A stretch of 6,875 nt of DNA, taken from NCBI GenBank assembly GCA_020851615.1, contig JADZCL010000154.1, positions 1 to 6,875 on the forward strand, in the 5' to 3' direction. The notes under the pieces are model-generated. The model did not search any database. It saw nothing but the letters and a program-made list of their open reading frames with translations, and was not told where the DNA came from. The position numbers were made by a program, and so were the translations under genes. Numbering within the stretch: the first letter of the stretch is position 1; each line of letters opens with the position of its first letter. Of the stretch, positions 1 to 4,936 are shown piece by piece. This DNA comes from Rubrivivax sp. GTDB taxonomy: Bacteria; Pseudomonadota; Gammaproteobacteria; Burkholderiales; Burkholderiaceae_C.

Positions 1-61
1 GCAGCGGCAAGCTGCCAAACAGCTCGCCGCTGGGTTCGATCTGGTCGGTTTCGGGTCGCAT
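1..61 (-). CDS. Possible 5' end of an unidentified gene, cut by the window edge
   Basis: An ATG on the minus strand at 61-59 opens a frame that stays open to the window edge (20 codons, beginning MRPETDQIEP and continuing SGELFGSLPL). A TGA in the same frame at 70-68 sits just upstream, so this ATG would be the first possible start. I see no good Shine-Dalgarno sequence before it. The peptide is too short to assign to a family. It would follow the membrane-protein gene in the same direction after 83 bases. The frame coincides with a long inverted repeat (2-32), so the stretch may be a transcript end rather than coding DNA. Confidence 0.33.
   Translation of the reverse strand, partial: MRPETDQIEPSGELFGSLPL
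2..32 (-). repeat. Long inverted repeat; possible hairpin or terminator stem
   Basis: Bases 2-14 pair with 20-32 around a 5-base loop (15-19). Seven pairs (CAGCGGC with GCCGCTG) are followed by one mismatch and five more pairs (AGCTG with CAGCT). The mismatch A9/C25 on the plus strand becomes a G-U wobble in minus-strand RNA, giving an unbroken 13-pair stem there with loop UUUGG. The repeat lies about 113 bases past the stop of the minus-strand membrane-protein gene. That would suit an intrinsic terminator, but any following U tract falls outside the window. It also overlaps a possible reading frame. Confidence 0.45.
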
Positions 62-144
62 GCACCGTCAACGCACCATGCCCACGCTGGGCTGTCGGGG
101 TTATCCCAAATCTTCACAAGCTCTCAGGTGGGATTCGAGGGGGG

Positions 145-918
145 CTAGAAAACGAAGGCGGGGCCGAACTGGTTCAGGCTCTGGGGCAACCGGTCGCCCC
201 AGTGATACAGCGCCGCCCACAGGCCCACCAGCAGCGCCTGGCTGGCCAGCAACCCCAGGGCGAAGCGCACAACTGGCCTTGGTGCGTGGGCAAGGCCACG
301 ATGCATGCCCAATGCCGTGGCCGCAACAGCCAGACCGGTGAAAGCGAGGGCCTGCTGGGTGATGGCCCAGCCGGCGACCGTTTCGGCCAGGCTGAGGGCT
401 GTGCCTGTCATGATGAGCAAGACCACGGCCTGGTGCCACATGCCGCGGCCGGCCTTGCCGTCGTTGTGGCGCACCGAGATGAGCCACGTGGCAAGGCAGA
501 CAACGGTCATCTGGACGACTGCGGAGGCCGGCAGTGGAATGCCACGGCTGTTGGCGCCGTAGCGGGTGCTCGTGGCCATGTCGACGAGGGTTGCCGGCAA
601 CCAGTAAACCCACCACAGTGCCACTGCGGCAATGCCCCAGCCCGCCCACACCGCCAACTTGGCGCCGCCCGGCCGGCGCGCGGACCAGCCGCTGAACAGT
701 ACGGTGGGCAGGGCGAACAGGATGAGCAGCGTGCCGGAGGCATCGACGTGAATGCCACCCGAGGCGCTGCGCCCGGCCAGCAACCCGTAGCACACCGCAG
801 CCAACGCGGCCAGCCAGCCGGCCCAGGCCCACGAGCCCCATTGCCGCAAGATCCGCGAGCGGACCTGTAGGCTTTGCAGCGCCGCCTGTACCCGCGAGAA
901 CCTCAGCGCCCAGGACAT
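145..918 (-). CDS. Unrecognised polytopic inner-membrane protein
   Basis: I do not recognise a family. From the ATG at 918 the product is 257 residues. A polar, basic N-terminus (about 1-28, rich in Arg and Gln) is followed by roughly seven hydrophobic stretches near residues 29-48, 62-77, 88-109, 132-148, 162-180, 188-204 and 217-238, so it should sit in the cytoplasmic membrane. No catalytic motif stands out; a WWVYW cluster lies in the third segment. The frame continues upstream through a GTG at 924 to a TTG at 963 (272 residues, extra segment SSLNSAKLDEHR). No start has a convincing ribosome binding site, so ATG is chosen by codon preference. The gene follows the methyltransferase in the same direction (60 bases from its stop; 15 if the TTG is used) and may share its transcript. 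It uses codons such as CGG, AGG, TTG and CAA more often than its neighbours. An opposing plus-strand frame over the same bases gives a low-complexity protein and is rejected. Confidence 0.75.
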   Translation of the reverse strand: MSWALRFSRVQAALQSLQVRSRILRQWGSWAWAGWLAALAAVCYGLLAGRSASGGIHVDASGTLLILFALPTVLFSGWSARRPGGAKLAVWAGWGIAAVALWWVYWLPATLVDMATSTRYGANSRGIPLPASAVVQMTVVCLATWLISVRHNDGKAGRGMWHQAVVLLIMTGTALSLAETVAGWAITQQALAFTGLAVAATALGMHRGLAHAPRPVVRFALGLLASQALLVGLWAALYHWGDRLPQSLNQFGPAFVF

Positions 919-978
919 CGTCACGCGGTGTTCGTCGAGCTTGGCCGAATTCAGGGAGCTCAACGTGTTGAAGATGGG

Positions 979-2100
979 CTAGAGGGTATGGCTGCGGTCG
1001 CCGGTCACGAAGCCGATGGCGTCGAAGGGCGCTCCGGCCGCCAGGCCCAGCACCTTGAAGAGCTCACCCATCTCGTGCTCCTGCAGCAGCGGCTGGGCCG
1101 CCGCCCGTGTGCGCGCATCGGCCGACGCCAGCCACTCCGGCAGGCCACAGTTGATCAGGAAGCGCCCCTGCGAGGTGTAGCCGAGCACATGCAGCCCGGC
1201 ATCCTGCGCGGCCAGCGCGATGGCGCTGAAGTTGATGTGCGCAGTGATGTCCTTGCCTCCGACGTCAACCAGCGGATCGGTGTCGGCGACGTGCCCGCGG
1301 TGGCACATCAGGGTGCCGCCATGGCGCTGCGGGTGGTAGTACTCGTGCTCGGGAAAGCCGTAGTCGACGAAGAAGGCCGCGCCGCGCACGAGGCAGGCTG
1401 CCAGCGTGCGCACGAAGGCCTCGGCCTGCAGGTGGATCTCGGTCACGGTGCCGGGCAGGCAAGGCGGGTCGCCCGGTGGCCGCAGCGCCGTCGGCCGGTC
1501 TGCAAAGGCCAGTTTCCCCGCCTGCAGTGCAACGCCGCGCTCGCGCCAGGCATGGCCGTCGAAGTGCAGCAGCTGGACCGGCATCGCGTCCAGCACCTCG
1601 TTGCCGACCACGACGCCCTCGATGCGCGCGGGCAGTGCGTCCAGCCAGCGCACGCGCGCGCCGTAGGCCGCCAGCGTCTGCTGCTGGCGCTCGCGCAGGG
1701 TGGCCGAGAGCTCGACGATGCGGTAGTCGACCGGCTTCCGCGTCGCGTCTTCATCCAGCGCCGCCAGCAGCTGCACGGCCAGCGCGCCCGAGCCGGCGCC
1801 AAACTCGATCACCATGCCCGTGCCCGTCTCCTGCAGAGCCTGCGCAACCTGCCGCGCCAGCGTGCGCCCGAACAGCGGCGAGAGCTCGGGCGCGGTGACG
1901 AAGTCACTGCCCGACGCCGGCAGGCGGCCGAACTGGCGCGCCCCGCGGGCGTAGTAGCCCAGGCCCGGTGCGTACAGCGCCAGCGCCATGAAGCGGTCGA
2001 ACGGCAGCCAGCCCCCAGCCGCTGCGATGGCGGCATCGATCGCCGCGCGCAGACGCACGCCGGGGGCACTCGATAAACTGTCGGGTTCGTCGCCGATCAC
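979..2100 (-). CDS. Class I SAM-dependent methyltransferase, MidA/NDUFAF7 family
   Basis: The 373-residue product matches the COG1565 / Methyltransf_28 family, whose mitochondrial members (NDUFAF7/MidA) methylate an arginine of a complex I subunit. The bacterial substrate is not established. Visible landmarks are an N-terminal block with GLGYY (47-51) and SDFVTAPELSPLFG (65-78), the SAM-binding glycine motif EFGAGSG (99-105), a motif-II-like GNEVLDAMP (166-174), DYGFPEHEYYHPQR (246-259), GTLMCHRGH (262-270) and DITAHINF (284-291). All are family hallmarks, and the length is normal for the family. The start is a GTG; an in-frame TAG at 2112-2110 rules out anything further upstream, and no clear Shine-Dalgarno sequence precedes it. 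The gene is divergent from the pteridine reductase operon, with only 19 bases between the two start codons. The membrane-protein gene follows it. Family assignment is secure; the biological target is unknown. Confidence 0.93.
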   Translation of the reverse strand: MIGDEPDSLSSAPGVRLRAAIDAAIAAAGGWLPFDRFMALALYAPGLGYYARGARQFGRLPASGSDFVTAPELSPLFGRTLARQVAQALQETGTGMVIEFGAGSGALAVQLLAALDEDATRKPVDYRIVELSATLRERQQQTLAAYGARVRWLDALPARIEGVVVGNEVLDAMPVQLLHFDGHAWRERGVALQAGKLAFADRPTALRPPGDPPCLPGTVTEIHLQAEAFVRTLAACLVRGAAFFVDYGFPEHEYYHPQRHGGTLMCHRGHVADTDPLVDVGGKDITAHINFSAIALAAQDAGLHVLGYTSQGRFLINCGLPEWLASADARTRAAAQPLLQEHEMGELFKVLGLAAGAPFDAIGFVTGDRSHTL

Positions 2101-2106
2101 CGCGTC

Positions 2107-2112
2107 ATTCTA
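2107..2112 (-). promoter_or_regulatory. Candidate -10 box for the methyltransferase gene
   Basis: Read on the minus strand, this is TAGAAT, five of six matches to the sigma-70 -10 consensus. It lies in the 19-base gap between the divergent start codons. The expected transcription start would fall at about base 2100, the first base of the GTG start codon, so the message would be nearly leaderless. No good -35 box is seen 16-18 bases upstream. The hexamer also contains the in-frame TAG stop. A chance match is quite possible. Confidence 0.2.
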
Positions 2113-2119
2113 GGTAGGC

Positions 2120-2941
2120 ATGTCCCCCGCCACGTCTCCCCGCCCAGTCGTGCTCGTCACGGGTGCTGCGCGTCGTCTTGGCCGCGCGATTGCCGTCGAG
2201 CTGGCCATGCACGGCTTCGACCTCGCGCTGCACCACCGCACTTCCGCGGACGAGGCCCAACAGTGTGCCTTGCAGTTGCGCAAGCTCGGCGCACGCGCCT
2301 GGCTGCTGCAGGCCGACCTGGCCGACGAAGAGGCCGCCCGCGCGCTGCTGCCGCAGGCCCAGGCGGCCGCCGGACGTATCGACGCGGTCGTGAACAACGC
2401 CTCACTGTTCGAGCACGACGATGTGCAGGGCTTCGGCCATGCGGCGATGGAGCGCCACTGGCGCACCAACACCGCCGCGCCCATCCTGCTGGCCCGTGCG
2501 CTGCACGAGGCGGTGCGGCAGGCCAACCACCCGAGCGGGCGCGGCTGCGTCGTCAACCTGCTCGACCAGAAACTGTGGAACCCGAACCCGGACCACTTCT
2601 CCTACACGCTCTCCAAGATCGCCCTGGAAGGCGCAACGCGCCTGCTGGCGCAGGCGCTGGCGCCGGAGTTGCGCGTGTGCGGCGTGGCGCCAGGGCTGAC
2701 GCTGCGCTCGGGCGACCAGACCGACGCCGATTTCGAGGCCGCACACCGCCTGACGCCACTGGCTCGCGGCTCGACCGCAGCGGACGTCGCGCAGGCAGTG
2801 CGCTTCCTGCTGCAGGCCCCCGCGATCACCGGCACCACGCTGCTCGTCGACGGCGGACAGCACCTGCAGCCGCGCAGCCGGGATGTGATGTTCGAGGCGC
2901 GCGATGCAGCCGCGTCGACGGGCACGCAGGCGCCCCGATGA
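2120..2941 (+). CDS. SDR-family pteridine reductase (FolM/PTR1-like)
   Basis: A 273-residue short-chain dehydrogenase/reductase. It has an N-terminal Rossmann fold with the arginine-rich glycine motif TGAARRLG (14-21), typical of NADPH-dependent pteridine reductases, then NNAS (92-95) and a YxxxK pair at Y162 and K166. The usual catalytic Ser is replaced by Asp149, exactly 13 residues before Tyr162, the same Asp/Tyr spacing as in PTR1 of Leishmania. The PG motif is at 191-192 and LVDGG at 242-246. Enzymes of this type reduce dihydropterins or dihydrofolate to the tetrahydro forms; FolM of E. coli makes tetrahydromonapterin. The next gene is folB, joined by an ATGA overlap, which supports a pterin role. 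The ATG at 2120 puts the first beta strand at residue 10, normal for the family, and a weak AGGT lies 4 bases upstream. It is the first gene of the plus-strand operon, so its promoter must lie largely inside the divergent methyltransferase gene. The exact substrate (folate, biopterin or monapterin) cannot be told from sequence alone. Confidence 0.92.
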   Translation: MSPATSPRPVVLVTGAARRLGRAIAVELAMHGFDLALHHRTSADEAQQCALQLRKLGARAWLLQADLADEEAARALLPQAQAAAGRIDAVVNNASLFEHDDVQGFGHAAMERHWRTNTAAPILLARALHEAVRQANHPSGRGCVVNLLDQKLWNPNPDHFSYTLSKIALEGATRLLAQALAPELRVCGVAPGLTLRSGDQTDADFEAAHRLTPLARGSTAADVAQAVRFLLQAPAITGTTLLVDGGQHLQPRSRDVMFEARDAAASTGTQAPR

Positions 2942-3348
2942 CCGACCCGCGCCTGGCCGATTGCCGGCGGCTCTTCCTGCGCGGCTACGAGCTGCCGGTG
3001 CGCATCGGCGTGCACGCCTTCGAGCAGGGCCATGCGCAGCGCATGCGCTTTCACGTCGACCTCTGGGTGCCGCTTGCGCTCAGCACCCCGCAGGCCGACC
3101 GCCTGAGCGAGGTCGTCGACTACGACTTCGTGCGCGCGCGCATCCGGGAGCGCGTGGCGCAGGGGCCCGTGCAGTTGCAGGAGACGCTGGCCGACGGCAT
3201 CCTGCGCACGCTGCTGGCGCATCCGGGCGTGCGCGCGGCGCGCGTGGTCACTGAGAAACCCGACGTCTACCCCGACTGCGAGGCAGTCGGGATCGAGGTC
3301 TTCGGCATCAACCCCGGCGTGCCCAGCCACCCAGGAAGCACAGGATGA
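2938..3348 (+). CDS. folB: Dihydroneopterin aldolase (FolB/FolX family)
   Basis: FolB splits 7,8-dihydroneopterin to 6-hydroxymethyl-7,8-dihydropterin and glycolaldehyde in folate synthesis; the related FolX epimerises dihydroneopterin triphosphate. The 136-residue product has the single tunnelling fold of the family: [17 protein letters not shown] (14-30), VVDYDFV (59-65), [10 protein letters not shown] (79-88) and [19 protein letters not shown] (104-122). Likely active-site residues are Glu29, Tyr62, Glu82 and Lys107, matching the conserved Glu, Tyr, Glu and Lys of known aldolases. The catalytic Lys favours an aldolase/epimerase over a decayed paralogue. The start ATG overlaps the reductase stop (ATGA), with AGG 7 bases upstream. 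The same frame stays open for about 675 bases upstream, but that part is only a shadow of the reductase gene. The C-terminal tail (about 124-136, Pro/Gly/Ser-rich) runs past the last beta strand. Aldolase and epimerase specificity cannot be separated by eye. Confidence 0.93.
   Translation: MTDPRLADCRRLFLRGYELPVRIGVHAFEQGHAQRMRFHVDLWVPLALSTPQADRLSEVVDYDFVRARIRERVAQGPVQLQETLADGILRTLLAHPGVRAARVVTEKPDVYPDCEAVGIEVFGINPGVPSHPGSTG
3271..3291 (+). repeat. Perfect 9-bp inverted repeat inside the 3' part of folB
   Basis: CCCGACTGC (3271-3279) and GCAGTCGGG (3283-3291) are exact reverse complements separated by GAG. This predicts a very stable RNA hairpin ending 53 bases before the ttcA start codon. 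No T tract follows, so it is not a normal intrinsic terminator. The bases encode the conserved FolB stretch PDCEAVG, so coding constraint may account for part of the pattern. Confidence 0.6.
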
Positions 3349-4256
3349 ACGCCCTCCACGACGCCGCAGCGGCAAAGAAGGCCGCCTTCGAGGCCAACAA
3401 GCTCTCCAAGAAGCTGCACCGGCTGGTGGGGCAGGCGATCGGCGACTACCGCATGATCGAGGACGGCGACAAGGTCATGGTCTGCCTCTCCGGCGGCAAG
3501 GACAGCCATGCGCTGCTGGACATCCTGCTCGAGATGCGCCGCCGCGCGCCGATCGGTTTCGACGTCGTCGCTGTCAACCTCGACCAGAAGCAGCCGGGCT
3601 TCCCCGCCGACGTGCTGCCGGGCTACCTGCGCCAGCTCGGCGTGCCCTTTCACATCGAGACCCAGGACACCTACACGGTCGTGAAGACGCATGTCCCCGA
3701 GGGCAAGACGATGTGCAGCCTGTGCTCGCGCCTGCGTCGCGGCATCCTCTACCGCGTCGCGCGTGAACTCGGCGCCACCAAGATCGCCCTGGGCCATCAT
3801 CGCGACGACATGGTCGTGACCCTGCTGATGAACATGTTCTTCGGCAGCCGGCTCAAGGGCATGCCGCCCAAGCTGGTCAGCGACGACGGCCAGCATGTGG
3901 TGATTCGCCCGCTGGCCTACGTTGCCGAGCGCGACCTCGAGCGCTGGGCCGAGCACCGGCAGTACCCGATCATCCCCTGCTCGCTGTGCGGCAACCAGCC
4001 CAACCTGCAGCGCCAGCAGATCAAGGCCATGGTGCGCGAGTGGGAGAAGCAATACCCCGGCCGCACCGACAACATGCTCACCGCGATGGGCAAGATCGTG
4101 CCCTCGCACCTGATGGACCGCCGCCTCTACCCCTTCGAGACGCTGCGTGCACACGGCGTGGCCGATCCCGAGGGCGACAAGGCCTTCGACGACGACGACC
4201 CGCACGGCGCTGCGACGGGCATCGAGGCCCCTCGACTGCAGAAAGGCAAGCCATGA
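3345..4256 (+). CDS. ttcA: tRNA 2-thiocytidine(32) biosynthesis protein TtcA
   Basis: TtcA is a cytoplasmic iron-sulfur enzyme that activates C32 of certain tRNAs with ATP and inserts sulfur to give 2-thiocytidine. The 303-residue product shows the PP-loop ATPase motif SGGKDS (49-54), the first CxxC pair at Cys124 and Cys127 ([11 protein letters not shown]), the motif GHHRDD (150-155) and the second CxxC pair at Cys212 and Cys215 ([13 protein letters not shown]). Three of these Cys are expected to hold the [4Fe-4S] cluster. Length is close to the E. coli protein (about 311). The start ATG overlaps the folB stop (ATGA) and has a good AGGA (3333-3336) 8 bases upstream, which settles the start. 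The C-terminus carries an acidic run (FDDDD, 281-285) and a tail with no known function. It sits between folB and a lipoprotein gene in one operon, with no obvious functional link to either. Confidence 0.97.
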   Translation: MNALHDAAAAKKAAFEANKLSKKLHRLVGQAIGDYRMIEDGDKVMVCLSGGKDSHALLDILLEMRRRAPIGFDVVAVNLDQKQPGFPADVLPGYLRQLGVPFHIETQDTYTVVKTHVPEGKTMCSLCSRLRRGILYRVARELGATKIALGHHRDDMVVTLLMNMFFGSRLKGMPPKLVSDDGQHVVIRPLAYVAERDLERWAEHRQYPIIPCSLCGNQPNLQRQQIKAMVREWEKQYPGRTDNMLTAMGKIVPSHLMDRRLYPFETLRAHGVADPEGDKAFDDDDPHGAATGIEAPRLQKGKP

Positions 4257-4882
4257 CACGACGCCCCCTGTTGATTTCATCGGCGCGGACCGCACTGGCC
4301 GCACTTGCCCTCCCGGCGCTGCTTGCCGGCTGCGCGGGCCTGGACACGGTCACCAGTGACGTCAGCAGCTTTGGCGAGTGGCCCACGGGTCGCGCGCCGG
4401 GCCACTACGCCTTCGAGCGGCTGCCGTCGCAGCAGGCCGACCCCGAGCAGGCGGCGCGGCTCGAGCGGGCTGCCGCACCGGCGCTGGCCAAGGCGGGCTT
4501 CGTTCCCGTTGCGGCGGGGCAGGAGCCCGATGTGCTGGTGCAGCTGGGCGCGCGCGCTGCGCGAGTGGCCAATCCGGTCTGGGACGATCCGCTGTGGTTC
4601 CGCGGCGGCTTCGGGCGCTACCACCGCGGGCCCTGGATCGGTCCGTCCTGGGGCCTGGGCTGGACCTTCTCCCCACCGCGCTACGAACAGGAAACGGCGC
4701 TGCTGCTGCGCGACCGCAGCAGCGGCAAGCCCTTGTACGAGACGCGCGCCGCCAGCGACGGCAGCAGCCGGGCCGACGAGGCGACACTGGCGGCGATGTT
4801 CAGCGCCGCCTTGGCCGACTTCCCGCGCCCGGCCCTCTCGCCGCGGCGCGTGAGCGTGCCGCGTCCGGCTACAGCACCCTGA
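4253..4882 (+). CDS. DUF4136-type outer-envelope lipoprotein
   Basis: A 209-residue predicted lipoprotein. The N-terminus is a classic lipoprotein signal: basic start MTRRP, hydrophobic core (about 12-24), then the lipobox LLAG with Cys27 as the lipidated residue. The mature part resembles DUF4136 proteins (SDVSSFGEW, 35-43; GHYAFERLP, 50-58; PDVLVQLGA, 92-100; GKPLYETRA, 158-166), whose function is not known. Residue 28 is Ala rather than Asp, so sorting to the outer membrane is the simplest expectation. Residues 110-139 are unusually rich in Trp and Gly, with five Trp in 28 residues, including [14 protein letters not shown] (115-127 plus flanks). The ATG overlaps the ttcA stop (ATGA) and AAAGG (4242-4246) lies 6 bases upstream, giving a well supported start. 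The frame is open upstream inside ttcA but has no signal peptide there. Family call is good; role unknown. Confidence 0.88.
   Translation: MTRRPLLISSARTALAALALPALLAGCAGLDTVTSDVSSFGEWPTGRAPGHYAFERLPSQQADPEQAARLERAAAPALAKAGFVPVAAGQEPDVLVQLGARAARVANPVWDDPLWFRGGFGRYHRGPWIGPSWGLGWTFSPPRYEQETALLLRDRSSGKPLYETRAASDGSSRADEATLAAMFSAALADFPRPALSPRRVSVPRPATAP
4699..4726 (+). repeat. Strong hairpin inside the lipoprotein gene
   Basis: GCTGCTGCG (4702-4710) and CGCAGCAGC (4715-4723) are exact reverse complements around CGAC. With a U-G wobble (4701/4724) and two further pairs (4699-4700 with 4725-4726), the RNA stem reaches 12 pairs. The bases encode LLRDRSSG with CTG and AGC codons, which complement each other in GC-rich genes, so chance is a serious alternative. 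No T tract follows. Confidence 0.5.
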
Positions 4883-4936
4883 GCGGGCGGCAGCAGCCCA
4901 CCTTCAGCACACCCCGTTCGCAGGAAGCTCCATCAC
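4883..4936. other. Short intergenic gap before glmU
   Basis: This 54-base gap is the only intergenic space on the plus strand between 2120 and 6310. A GGGC/GCCC stem (4885-4888 with 4896-4899) is only four pairs and has no T tract, so it is not a credible terminator. No convincing -35/-10 pair is seen. The simplest reading is that glmU is transcribed at least partly by readthrough from the operon. Confidence 0.4.
4922..4926 (+). promoter_or_regulatory. Ribosome binding site of glmU
   Basis: AGGAA at 4922-4926 is followed by ATG at 4937 after 10 bases. It is the only purine-rich SD-like element in the gap, and it supports that ATG as the start; the protein from there begins with the expected MALHVVVMAAGKGTRM. 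Confidence 0.6.

Noticed and set aside
97..107. GGGGTTATCCC, resembling an operator half-palindrome or a -10 element (GATAAC on the minus strand)
   Set aside because: Only 4/6 to the -10 consensus, with no -35 at the right distance and no second copy.
244..786. Direct repeat GGCCAGCAACCC at 244-255 and 775-786, and the palindrome GCTGGCCAGC at 241-250
   Set aside because: Both repeat copies encode Gly-Leu-Leu-Ala in membrane segments in the same frame, so codon reuse is enough explanation.
202..870. A 222-residue plus-strand frame opposite the membrane protein
   Set aside because: Low-complexity, no hydrophobic or domain pattern; the minus-strand frame gives regular membrane segments.
874..2076. 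A 400-residue plus-strand frame opposite the methyltransferase
   Set aside because: Gln/Arg/Val/Ala-rich shadow of a protein with clear family motifs on the other strand.
2263..2937. A long N-terminal extension of FolB in the same frame
   Set aside because: It lies entirely within the reductase gene, is Arg/Ala/Pro-rich, and FolB homologues begin near the ATG at 2938.
4885..4899. A stem before glmU that might be a terminator
   Set aside because: Only four pairs (GGGC/GCCC) and no T tract.
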